A stretch of 64,000 nucleotides of DNA from Isoetes taiwanensis (taxonomy: Eukaryota > Streptophyta > Lycopodiopsida > Isoetales > Isoetaceae), in assembly GCA_021234155.1 (NCBI GenBank), contig JAJEKV010000471.1, positions 64,001-128,000 on the forward strand, read 5' to 3'. Below are positions 1-10,076 of the stretch, one piece after another. The translations under genes were made by a program, and so were the position numbers. The notes below the pieces were generated by a model. That model searched no databases. It was not told where the DNA came from and saw only the letters and a list, made by a program, of their open reading frames with translations. Numbering within the stretch: position 1 is the first letter of the stretch; every line of letters begins with the position of its first letter.

Positions 1-616
1 TTAAAGATTTGATGTGCTTCTTCCAAGCTCCAACATTTGGAATACATATCAATTAGAGTGCTTCCAATGGCAATATCAAGTTGCAATCCACTTGTAATAG
101 TCCGTTCATGGATGCACCTACCATGCTCCAAGGCATAAGCACTGCCATTTGCTTTCAAGATGTTCAAATATGTGACTTTGCTATGCTCTATGCCCTCGTA
201 CTGCATGAAAACATTGCATAGCTCAAAGATTTTAACCATGCTCAGAATATTCAGAAATTATTGCATTCCATGCTGCTACATTTAAATTTGGCAATTTGGA
301 GAAAGTACTGCATGCTTCCTCCAAGCTCTCGCACTTGGCATACACATCCAAAAGACTACTCCCTATGGCTATAACGGGTCAAGCTGGAGCTCATTTTCAA
401 CAACCTGCTGGTGAATACATCTTCCTAGTTCTGAAAGCATTCCAGGGCAAGATGGGTTTGATTGTGTTGAACATATCTTGCAATAATGGCGTTTCAAGTT
501 ACCACATTTCGGTCTTGCAGTTGACAACATGAGACTGAAGATATTTGCTCATGGATATGACTTCAGAATGCTCAGAAACATGAACATATCTGGATTTAGG
601 CTGTTATGCTTCATTT
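1..616 (-). pseudogene. PPR-protein gene fragment, copy 1
   Basis: The minus strand carries pieces of a pentatricopeptide-repeat protein. The motif pattern (GS-LIDMYSKC, SLEEA-IFK) matches the plant PPR consensus in which a helix pair is followed by a conserved YxKCG/W turn. Such proteins normally act in organellar RNA processing. This copy is open at the window edge and broken by small indels, and it is nearly identical to 5345-5956 in the same orientation. It stops abruptly at about 616 where copia sequence begins. It is a remnant, not a working gene; the PPR assignment is firm, the parent gene is unknown. Confidence 0.7.
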
Positions 617-1216
617 AGGCATGTTCGGTAAAATTACTAGATTACCATTTCCAAAATCACACAAAAGAGCTGAAGGAGTTTTAGATCTAGTACATACGGA
701 TATGTGTGGCCCTCTAAATGTTAGAAGCAGAAATGGAAAGAGATATTTTATAACATTTATAGATGATCATAGTAGAAAATGCAAAGGATATTGTTTCACA
801 CGAAAATCTCAAGCTCTTGAAGCTTTCAAAATGTATGTCTCAGAAATGGAGAGACAAACAAACAGAAAATTAAGATGCATAAGATCAGATAGAGGAGGAG
901 AATATTTATCTACTCAATTTGAGTCTTTTTGCAGGGCTAAAGGAATTAGAAGACAGTTGACATGTAGGCATACTCCACAGCAAAATGGAGTTGCTGAAAG
1001 GAAGAATAGAACATTGCTTGATGCAGTAAGATCAATGTTAAAGTTCTCAGGTTTGCCAAATAAATTCTGGGAGGAAGCATTAAAAACAGCAATTTATGTT
1101 CAAAACAAACTTCCAACCTCTAGTTTAAGAGGTAATATTCCAGAGCTGGTATGGTCCAATAACAAAGAAAATATAGATTGTAGTATGCTTAAATTATATG
1201 GATGTTTAGTAGTCTA
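617..1216 (+). pseudogene. Ty1/copia polyprotein fragment: GAG-pre-integrase end and integrase core
   Basis: The frame from about 606 encodes a copia integrase. The tail of the pre-integrase zinc region (GKITRLPFPKS) is followed by LDLVHTDMCGPL, FIDDHSRK, RSDRGGEY and PQQNGVAERKNRT, which hold the catalytic D, D and E of the integrase. The frame runs to KLYGC and is then cut by a LINE inserted at about 1216. The second half resumes at 4214. No LTR, gag or protease lies upstream; the copia sequence starts directly at the end of the PPR repeat. It is an internal fragment of a dead Ty1/copia retrotransposon. Confidence 0.9.
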
Positions 1217-4213
1217 TTTTGCTCCGCTAGATCCATTACCTGCTGTAATTTACTCCATGGAAGGTCTCAGTGCAAAAGACCCTTTTATGCACTTGGCTCA
1301 TGATACTTCAAGGTATAGGCAGCTCGGTTATGTATTCATAACAGGGGACCTGAACGGTCGAACTGGATCTAAACAAGCGGCGTTGCTCTCCAATGAAGGT
1401 AACCCATTGTGGTTGCAAGAATACATAAATGATACTGATTCATGGCCGCGCAAATCAGCAGATCCTGTTTTGAATAAAATGGGACAGCATGTGACTGCTC
1501 TATGCGAGTCATTTAACTTCATTATCTTCAATGGCATTACAAGATTCCCTGAAACTATGCGCAACACATGCCATCAACCAAATGGGAGTAGCACAGCGGA
1601 TTACTTGCTTGGAGATCCTGAAGCAGTTGATAAAATCATAAACTTCCGAGTTTTGGACAGGAATCTGGACTCCGATCATTCCCCATTGGAGATTTCTATG
1701 CAGACAAAAGCCTATCAGAAACATTGCGCACTTATTCCGCCTGCAAGATTGAAAGTAACGTATAAAAAAGCAAGTGAGTATAAATTGGCATAGAAGATAT
1801 ACAATTGTCTTCTGGGACCTTAGATGAGAAGCAAAAAAGCCTTGTAAATCTAATCTTAGATGTGGCTCAAAACGTTTTTGGCACAACAAAGCCAAAAAAG
1901 CCAGATTGGTTCAGGAATAAATGGTTTGACTTTGAATGTAGACAAGCAAAAATGAGGTGCAGAAATTCTCAGGATCCACTTTTGGCTAAGCAGTATAAAG
2001 GAATAATTAAGGCAAAAAAACAGAAATGGTATCGAGACCATCAGGAACAGGCTATACTTGATATTGAATTGGAACCAAAGAAATTTTGGAATTGCTCAAA
2101 AAAGAAACTTTCTCTTGGAAATATACAAAGGGAAGATCTCTTGGCATGGGTCACAGAATTGTATATTGTGCCTCAAATTGACCAGATAATATCCGGAGGA
2201 GAGGCGCATCCTATTTTTACTATCCCAGATGTACATGAGGCTCTTAAAAAAATGCAAAATGGTATGCAAGTGACTCAATGGGCATCTCCATTGAACTCTT
2301 AAAGTGGGGAGGAAAGCATCTTCATGCAATACTTGCTGATTTGTGCAATGAAAGCTTGCCGTGGTGGATTCCCAAAAGATTGGTGTTTGAGCGGGGTCAC
2401 CCCAATATTTAAAGCGGCGACAAAGATGAAGTAAGGAATTATAGAACAATTTTGATTTCTAATATCTTTGCTAAACTCTTTGCGGCAATCTTTGGAGAAA
2501 AAGATCTCATGTTGGGCGGATGATTCAAGCAAGAGAGCATTCACCAGGCGGGATTTAGAAAAGAGCATTCCCACTGGATCATTTAGCCACTCTGCGGGTT
2601 ATAAATAAATGAGGGGCAAAAGGTTCGAGGTAACAAAAGATATTTGGCGTTCATTGATTTGGCAAAAGCTTTTGGCGGGGTAAAGCAGTGATCTCGCATC
2701 AAGACTTGATGAAGCGCAAATCCCAAATGAGTTAAAACATGCGGTTGCTTGCCTCTATAAGCAGAGGGTTGGTTGAATTGTCCTTTCCATTTCTGAGGAT
2801 CGGATCAGGTTGAGAATAATATAGGGGTCAAACAAGGATGTCCTTGCTCTCCCACGCTCTTTGGTTTACTTATCGGCGAGCTTGAAAGTTGGTTAGCAAG
2901 GCTTGGTGGAGTAGGTGCAACGGTTTGGGAAGGTATGTACTCAAGCTGGCGATGTTTGCGGATGACATTGTGTTGATTTCTCGAAGGCGCTAGTGGTACC
3001 GCAACAGACACCTAGATGCTCTAGATGCTTTTTGTACTCATAGAAAAATTCAGGTCAATGTAAATAAGTCAAAGATCTTGGTTCTTGGGACGTGATTCAT
3101 GAGATTTTTTCATTGGGGAATTACATTGCAAAAAGTTAATGAGTACAAATATTTGGGTATTGATGTGACCAGCAACTATAGATGGAATCTTGTAGCCTCA
3201 AGCGTGCATCACGGAGGGGTGAGAGCTTTTCTGACATGTTCCACCAATGTGCATCCAATAACTTTGATCATTGGCGTGAGAATGTTACTTTATGGTGTAC
3301 AAGTGAAACGGTTGTGTTATATGGCTGTCCCTATTTGGGGGCGGGGGCTGTCCAAAAAGAGTTGGGATATAATAGAAAAAGTGCAAAAGCGATTCTTATT
3401 AGAAGAATTTGGAGCCAAAAGTCGGACCGTATTGCATGCTTTTGAGGCTGTTTTTTGCCACTTGAGGTAGAGGCTTTATGTCGAGACAATCAGTTATGTT
3501 AACGAGTTTTTGCTATGGATTGAGATAGACTTCCGTCTTGCACTAGAACAATCAAAGGGAGAAAGGGTGGTACTTTGATATTTTGAAATGGTCAGCCAAA
3601 TGGTTGGGACAGGGTATATGGCGGAATCAATCAAATGCAAAAAAGTGTATGAAGCGGAGTTCTTAGAGATAGTATTGAGGAAAATGTGGCAAGTAGGTCT
3701 TGTGAGGGACACCAAAAAAGCAGTTCTATCTCAATGAGATCAATGATTTACATGAATATAAAAGAGCAAGCATATCTCCTTACACATATTGGCCAGGGAA
3801 TAATCGGAAGACTATCTCCCAATTGAGATTGTCATCGCATACCCTTCATATTGGCGGTAGATGGAATGGCACTCCACGCTATAATAGGTATTGCCACAGT
3901 TGTCTAGAATTGGAGATAGAAACAGAAAAGCATGCTTTTTTGGATTGCGCATCATATGTGCACTTAAGGGAGCAACATGGGGTTCATGCTTCTACATTGA
4001 AGGAACTTCTAAAGTATGCCAACTCATAAGTTGAGTTCCTACCTGAAGGACATTTGGAAAGAACGAAAGGATATAATGATGTTATTTGAAATTATGTCAG
4101 ACTTTGAAACCTGTAACGTTCTAGAATGAGCGCTTAAATCTGTACATATTTGCCATAGAGGCCTGGGGGCCTAAAATGGCTTGATAATATTAAATTAAAT
4201 TAAATTAAATAAA
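1217..4213 (+). mobile_element. 5'-truncated non-L1-type LINE inserted in copia
   Basis: The element begins inside an AP-endonuclease domain: ITGDLNGRTG, then FNFIIFNG and a terminal LDSDHSPLEI at about 1330-1710. A linker and a decayed reverse transcriptase follow, with YLAFIDLAKAF, GVKQGCPCSPTLFGLL and FADD (2955-2966), then EYKYLGIDV. The C-terminus (about 3830-4020) has a Cys-His cluster, CHSC..ETEKHAFLDC. It ends in a TAAAT/TTAAA microsatellite at about 4190-4211 instead of poly(A). Many frameshifts show it is dead. This organisation resembles CR1/L2/I-like LINEs more than the L1 clade typical of plants; the exact clade is inference. It lies inside the copia integrase-RT junction. Confidence 0.8.
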
Positions 4214-5075
4214 TTCATGTGCCGAAGGATGAGACAGAAGTTGGACAATAAAGCAGAAATTGGACATTTTGTAGGATATGATGAGCAAAGCAAAGGTTGT
4301 AGAATGTTTGTACCTCAGCTAAACAAAATTGTAATAAGCAGAGACATTGTTTTTGATGAGCATACTCATTATAGGGATAGACAGCAATATAAGCAAAACA
4401 GTTGCAAACAGGTCAATCAAACAAAGACAGGTTTTAAATATGTTGAAAATGAGGATGATCATGAGAAAATCAGTGAGGCTGAGGTTGATATGGAAGAAAA
4501 GCAGGTAAATTCAAATGAAGAACAGGAGAATGATGCTGATGATTCTATCCATGATATACAACAAGACAAAATCAAGAAAAGAAAGACTCATGAAAGATTG
4601 AGAGAAAATCTGCCATTAAATGAAGGTGAATATGGCAGACTAGAAAGTGGAAGAAGCAAAAGAATTAAAAAATTTTCTGAATTACCAGATCAAGAGCAAA
4701 TATTGGCTATTCTTGAAGACTATATTGTTCCAACTTCATATGAAGAAGCAATAAATAGCATTGAGAAGGAATATTGGATTAAAGCAATGGAGGAGGAGAT
4801 AAAATCATTCAAAGATACTGGGACATTTGATGTAGTACAAAAACCAGAAAATACCAACATTGTAGGGAATAAGTGGATTTACAAAATTAAAACCAACAGT
4901 GATGGTATAAAAAAGTTTAAAGCAAGGCTAGTAGCTCAAGGCTTTTCTCAGAAGAAGGGAAAAGATTATAATGAGATCTTTTCTGCAGTGGTTAAGCTCA
5001 CAAGTCTAAGAGTACTCTTGGCAATTGCAAATGCATTAAATTTAGAGCTACACCATATGGATGTCAAAACTGCCC
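4214..5075 (+). pseudogene. Ty1/copia polyprotein fragment: post-integrase linker and reverse transcriptase start
   Basis: This is the continuation of the copia element cut at 1216. It opens with the sequence that follows the integrase (HVPKD, then a small deletion, then RQKLDNKAEIGHFVGY) and a charged linker. The N-terminal reverse transcriptase follows: NKWIYKIKTNSDG, FKARLVAQGFSQKKG, DYNEIFSAVVKLTSLR and LELHHMDVKTA. It ends at DVKTA, just before the usual FLNG motif, so the active-site YVDD, the RNase H and the 3' LTR are missing. Both ends of the copia fragment are non-LTR breakpoints. Confidence 0.9.
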
Positions 5076-5328
5076 AGGGTCATAACCATACACGAAACCC
5101 AAACATGGATTGCAGGCAGATAAATTCCGCTTTCTATAGCACAAAAAAACCTCTGTTTGTGCTTTTCCTCTAAAACAAAACTGAAAAATGGAGTTTGGAG
5201 CAAATTGGATTGTGCCGATTTTGCTCAGGAAACTGCTCCATTGCCACTTAAAATCGCCATGAGTTTTTCAAACATTTGTAATCGCATGCCCATAACCTGA
5301 AATCATCGCATTCCATGTGACCACGGTC
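5076..5328. other. No recognised gene
   Basis: This is AT-rich sequence between the truncated copia reverse transcriptase and the second PPR copy. I see no open frame, repeat or TIR here. It may belong to the PPR locus that received the copia fragment. Confidence 0.4.
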
Positions 5329-6060
5329 CTATTTAGCAAGGTCTTTAAAGATTTGATGTGCTTCCTCCAAGCTCCAACATTTGGAATACATATCAATTAG
5401 AGTGCTTCCAATGGCAATATCAAGTTGCAATCCACTTGTAATAGTCCGTTCATGGATGCACCTACCATGCTCCAAGGCATAAGCACTGCCATTTGCTTTC
5501 AAGATGTTCAATTATGTGACTTTGCTATGCTCTATGCCCTCGTCTTTGAAAACGTTGCATAGCTCAAAGATTTTAACCATGCTCGAATATTGAAATTATT
5601 GCATTCCATCTTTGCTACATTTAAATTTGGCAATTTGGAGAAAGTCTTGCATGCTTCCTCCAAGCTCTCGCACTTGGCATACACATCCACAAGACTACTC
5701 CCTATGGCTATAACGGGTCAAGCTGGAGCTCATTTTCAACAACCTGCTGGTGAATACATCTTCCTAGTTCTGAAAGCATTCCAGGGCAAGATGGGTTTGA
5801 TTGTGTTGAGCATATCTTGCAATAATGGCGTTTCAAGTTACCACATTTCGGTCTTGCAGTTGACAACATGAGACTGAAGATATTTGCTCATGGATATGAC
5901 TTCAGAATGCTCAGAAACATGAACATATCTGGATTTTAGGCTGTTATGCTTCATTTTCTTCATCGAAAAAATGGGCCATCACCTCTTGGCTAAGTTTGAC
6001 ATGAGCATCTACAACGGCATTCCAGATTTAGTGGGTAGGATTTGAAACCTTTAAAAATGC
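5329..6060 (-). pseudogene. PPR-protein gene fragment, copy 2
   Basis: On the minus strand, 5329-5511 encodes GSAYALEHGRCIHERTI and then GSTLIDMYSKCWSLEEAHQI, a canonical PPR module. About 5640-5760 encodes a second module (GSSLVDVYAKCESLEEA) after a stop or frame break. The end near 6000 reads WNAVVDAHVK, also PPR-like. Positions 5345-5956 are a direct copy of 1-616 with scattered substitutions and indels. The copy extends further (to about 6060) than copy 1, so this is probably the original locus and 1-616 the duplicate. It is pseudogenic by its frame breaks. Confidence 0.7.
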
Positions 6061-7170
6061 CCTATTTGCTTCAAACAAATTTGAAGATGAGCTAAACAGA
6101 CGTATTAAGTAAACAAAGAACTCACCGGAATATGGCGGGCAGATTTTGAGGTTTTCGAAGCGCATCGCCTACACAATTGCAACCAAGAATCATTCAGAGC
6201 AGCCCGATTTAAGGGTAGAAGCAGCGGCAGGAGCCATGGATTTATATACTCATCGATTTCTGAACATGTGATGTAGCCGTTTCCAACAAAAATTCTCGAT
6301 TCTAGAACATGTGGCGTAGCCGCTTCCAGAAAAAACATCTAGAAATTTCGATGATGACAGCGGTAGAACCAGCTGGAGCTAAGTAAGAGCCAGCCTCCAA
6401 GCAGATGGCCACAATCCGCGGATCCACCATTGCCGCAACATAGCAAGAACAGGGCAAATTTTCTTCTTTAATCTGGACGCACACGTGGTATCGAGAGCAG
6501 AATTTAGATTGCGGCGGAGAACACGAAAAAAGAAAAAAGAAAAATTAGAAACTGAATTACATATGTTTTTAATCTATAAACATCATCAAATTTGAGCAAT
6601 CATAAAAATATACTCCACATATGCTAAAGCTATAGAAGACTGTATTGGATGTATGCATTGAGAGAAAACTGCATTTTGACTCTGCCATCCAAATGACACT
6701 TATAAAGGATGCTTAATGTTTGTGTAGTGGGGGCTTAGCTTGTGTTACACTTTTACGGTGGTATAGAACATCTTGAAGAGTACGTAACACAAATCCTCAA
6801 GTTTATAAGTTGCTTTTACCACTATTTATGAGCACATTCCTTGCGCATTGCTTGTTTAGGCACTATGAGTGCAAGCAAAATCTTAAAAAACTTGGCATTA
6901 TAAGCTTGAGTAAGTTAATAACCTTAAAATTCACAGCAAAAGTACCCATGCACAACAAAAATGCAACCGATTCATAATCACTTGGAGTTTGATTTTCGAA
7001 ATAACGAAAATCTTTTTGTGTCGGATCAGACTATGATTTCGAGGAACGGAACAACATTTACAAATTTGGCATCAAAATTTCAGGCAGTAAGTTAGCAGAG
7101 GCAGCAGCATTATGTCTGAAACGTCGACAGCTAAATTTGTGCCACAGATCTCGATTCGATGCTCAGGCGT
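6061..7170. other. Upstream region of the mannanase gene; no gene recognised
   Basis: A minus-strand open stretch (6105-6484) starts with short repeated phrases but matches no family I know. The rest is AT-rich and contains no open frame, TIR or tandem repeat that I can support. The last few hundred bases are the presumed promoter of the mannanase gene. Confidence 0.4.
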
Positions 7171-7173
7171 TGA

Positions 7174-7180
7174 TATAAAA
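7174..7180 (+). promoter_or_regulatory. TATA box of the mannanase gene
   Basis: TATAAAA lies 69 bases upstream of the ATG at 7249. Transcription would start near 7205 and give a 5' leader of about 45 nt, normal for a plant gene. Confidence 0.55.
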
Positions 7181-7248
7181 ATGCTCCCTCACAAACATGA
7201 ACCAAGACTTGAATTGTGGAATTGGTTTTCACTGATTTGGATTGTGAG

Positions 7249-8763
7249 ATGGGTCCTCGATTATTTTTCATCTACATTTTGCTGCTGCACATTTCTATGC
7301 TGAGCTACGGTGGGGCTGTTGATGGCGATTTTGTGAAGGCGGGGACAAGGGCTTTTACAGTAGGAGGGTCTCCATTGTACGTGAACGGATTCAATGCATA
7401 TTGGATGGCTTATATTGCAGCCCAAAACCAAAGCATTGTGAGCAAGTTTATGAAACAAGCTGCAGGTGCTGGGATGAATGTGGCAAGGACGTGGGCCTTC
7501 AAAGATGGAGGCTACAATGCCATGCAGAGCGCCTTGGGAGTGTACGATGAACGAGCCCTGCAGGTCTGCTTCATGCTTCCAGAATTAAAAAAACTAAGAA
7601 AATATTATAGGTTTGCATTGCACTGCAGTTTCTAAATAACTTATTTACTTGGATTTGACGTTATACAGGGCTTGGATTTCGTTGTTTCTGAAGCTTCCAA
7701 CAACGGCATCAAGCTCATCCTTACCTTCGTCAACAATTACGGCGACCTCGGTGGCAGACCTCAGTACGTTAACTGGGTCAAAGCAACAGGCGTCAATGTC
7801 AATTCCGACGATGATTTTTACAGAGATCCCACCATCAAGCAGTACTTCAAGAAATACATTAAGGTTCCTGACTGCTTTAACTTGTTTTGTTCCATTTCAA
7901 TTGTCAACCAACCGGATTATCACATTCCGTGTTTGTGCAGATGATTTTAACTAGAAAGAACACTATCACAGGCCTGCAGTATAGCGAAGATCCCACAATT
8001 TTTTCATGGGAACTGATTAATGAGCCTCGTTCCTCCGACCCATCTGGAGATACTCTTCAGGTAACTAATACTTGGAGCAAATTCCTCTGGATTCATGCAT
8101 CCGATGCTGAGATTTTGCATGCTGTTCTTTTCCAGGCTTGGATCACAGAAATGGCAACTTTTGTTAAGTCAATCGATAGCAACCACATGCTAGAAGTGGG
8201 AGTTGAAGGATTCTACAGCAAGAAAAATCCTGGAAGCTCGAGCCCTGGCAGCTGGAGCGAGGATCTGGGCACTGATTTTATCAGAAACCACCTCATTCCC
8301 CAGATCGATTTTGCAACTGTGCACATTTATCCCGACAATTGGTAAGCTGACGAGGTCAACGGTCAACAAAAGTCATACTAATAACCATTTCTTGCATTGC
8401 AGGATGCCTGGTAGAGCATTTGAAGAGCATCTGTCGTTTGTGAGCAAGTGGATACAAGGACATGCCCAAGATGCTGCAGAATTGAAGAAGCCAGTGCTTT
8501 TCGCAGAATTCGGCAAATCCGACCGCTCTTCCGGGTTCCAGGCTGCTGACAGGGAGCAATTCTTCTCCACAGTCTATTCAAGCATATATGGAGCAGCAGC
8601 AAAAGGATTGCCAAGTGCTGGGGGCTTGCTTTGGCACTTCTTCCCAGATGAAATGGATCCTGCCTGGAATGATGGTTTCCAAATCTTCATCTCCAAAGAT
8701 TCATCCCTCATTAACATTATTCGCGCTCAATCCAGCAAGATGGCCCTTCTAAACCGCTCTTGA
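7249..8763 (+). CDS. MAN: Mannan endo-1,4-beta-mannosidase (GH5), five exons
   Basis: This is a secreted hydrolase that cuts beta-1,4 links in cell-wall mannans. Exons are 7249-7563, 7669-7863, 7941-8060, 8136-8341 and 8403-8763, all with GT-AG introns; together they give 398 residues and a TGA stop, a usual length for plant mannanases. The start MGPRLFFIYILLLHISM is a signal peptide for the apoplast. GH5 landmarks are intact: VNGFNAYWMAY, NVARTWAF, ELINEP with the acid/base Glu (exon 3), VHIYPDNW (exon 4/5 junction, Trp codon split) and LFAEFGKS with the nucleophile Glu (exon 5), then GGLLWHFFPD. No frameshift is visible. Its terminal exon and 3' flank recur as repeats at 20.8 and 63.2 kb. 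Confidence 0.95.
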
Positions 8764-9747
8764 TGTTTCATACCAATATTCTATACCTCTATCAACCATT
8801 GATTATTCATCTTTGTAACTTTCTTATGCAAGACCTTGAAATGTTTAATAACGATGACATTTAACAATTTATGATTCTCATGTTGAAGTGAAGCTTCATA
8901 TTCTATCTATGTCTACAACTTACAATAACTTAATGGAAGTAACAAATAAATACCCCTTGAAGATGAGAATGGTACACAAGAGTTTTTTATTTTTCAAGAA
9001 ACTGGTTTGTTTTGACTCGTACCAAGTTCACCTAGTCTATATATCACGATCTTAAGCAAATCTGAAAGATGTAAATATCCAATTGATGTCCACTGTGATG
9101 AGCTTTAGCAATAGGTTTATATTGTAGTAGTGTGGAAAGTTTATGTTGCACATTTGAGCATTCTACCAATTGATGGAAAGAACAATGTCTAGCAACTCGA
9201 TAATAAAACTATAGATTCTAGTGACCAAACTCCATATATTGCACTCATGGTGTGTTGTCAAAAAGACAATTAATCAAGTAAAAGCAATATAGCAAAATGT
9301 CTTCCATACATTTCTCTTTTTTGCAACACTACCTAGTATTAAAAATAAGATGGTCTTAGTTGGTTCTACAACGTCCCACGAACAAGGGACCAACTCAATG
9401 CTTAGTTGACAACTGGGTTTTTTGCATTCTGATTTGTTCATGGATGATCTCTTAAAGAACTCTAATTCCAAAACACTTCTAGGGTGCAAGGATTCGTGCG
9501 AGGATGCATAACCTGAGTAACCAAAGCATCTCATATATTCGTTTAATAGTAATACCACACGCTATTGATCGCATTTGAAAATAGAAAGAAAAGGGCAGAG
9601 ATCGGATCAGAAAATCGGGTAGTTAAACATCAAATACTAAACAGCAGACAATGGAGATTGAGGGAGGAAGGGAGATGGTCACCACCAAACTTCAAGGGGG
9701 GCCAAGTTGTCTAATGATACAAAGCACATTGGCACAACAAATTGTGG
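8764..9747 (+). repeat. Mannanase 3' flank = repeat segment beta, copy A
   Basis: The 3' UTR and about 980 bases downstream of the mannanase stop recur in the window as segment beta. Copies lie at about 20165-20842, 21001-22079, 22735-22917 joined to 32331-32540, 60437-61045, 61335-62290, 62596-63200 and 63396-64000. Landmarks are GCTTCATATTCTAT, TAATGGAAGTAACAAATAAA (a possible poly(A) signal) and the end GGCACAACAAATTGTGGATA. Copy A is cut at 9751 by a DNA transposon. Confidence 0.85.
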
Positions 9748-9751
9748 ATAA

Positions 9752-9790
9752 GGGTGTGTTTTTTATTAAGGTACTCAACTTTTTATGTGG
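9752..9790 (+). repeat. Left terminal inverted repeat of the 7.4-kb transposon
   Basis: It pairs with the reverse complement of 17119-17157. Shared blocks are GGGTG, a T run, TTAA, TAC(T/C)CAACTTTTT. Confidence 0.8.
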
Positions 9791-10028
9791 GCGACGCTTG
9801 TGCTGGTCGGGTGCTGGACCCGTCAAGTGAAATGTTTTTCGCTCGTCATAGCACTTCACCCGCCATTTCCTCCTGGGCGCCAAATTCTGTTGGTCGATCC
9901 GAAGCCCAGGAAATTGCCACTTCAGCAATCCGTGCGGGTTGTTGATCCGTGCTGCTGGTGCGAGGTGATGACGCCATGTTCGGCAAGCAATTTGAAAGTA
10001 AATTTGGCGGTTTTGAAGTTCTTCAGAG

Positions 10029-10036
10029 TATAAATA
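10029..10036 (+). promoter_or_regulatory. TATA box of the transposase-like gene
   Basis: TATAAATA lies 48 bases before the candidate start codon at 10077, inside the left end of the element. Confidence 0.45.
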
Positions 10037-10076
10037 CCATGAATTTCTTTGCTGCTAGATTTCTCCAATTCTGTCT

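Noticed and set aside
1-5956. LTR pair of the copia element
   Set aside because: The direct repeats encode PPR motifs, lack TG..CA ends, primer-binding site and polypurine tract, and the copia text has neither gag start nor RNase H.
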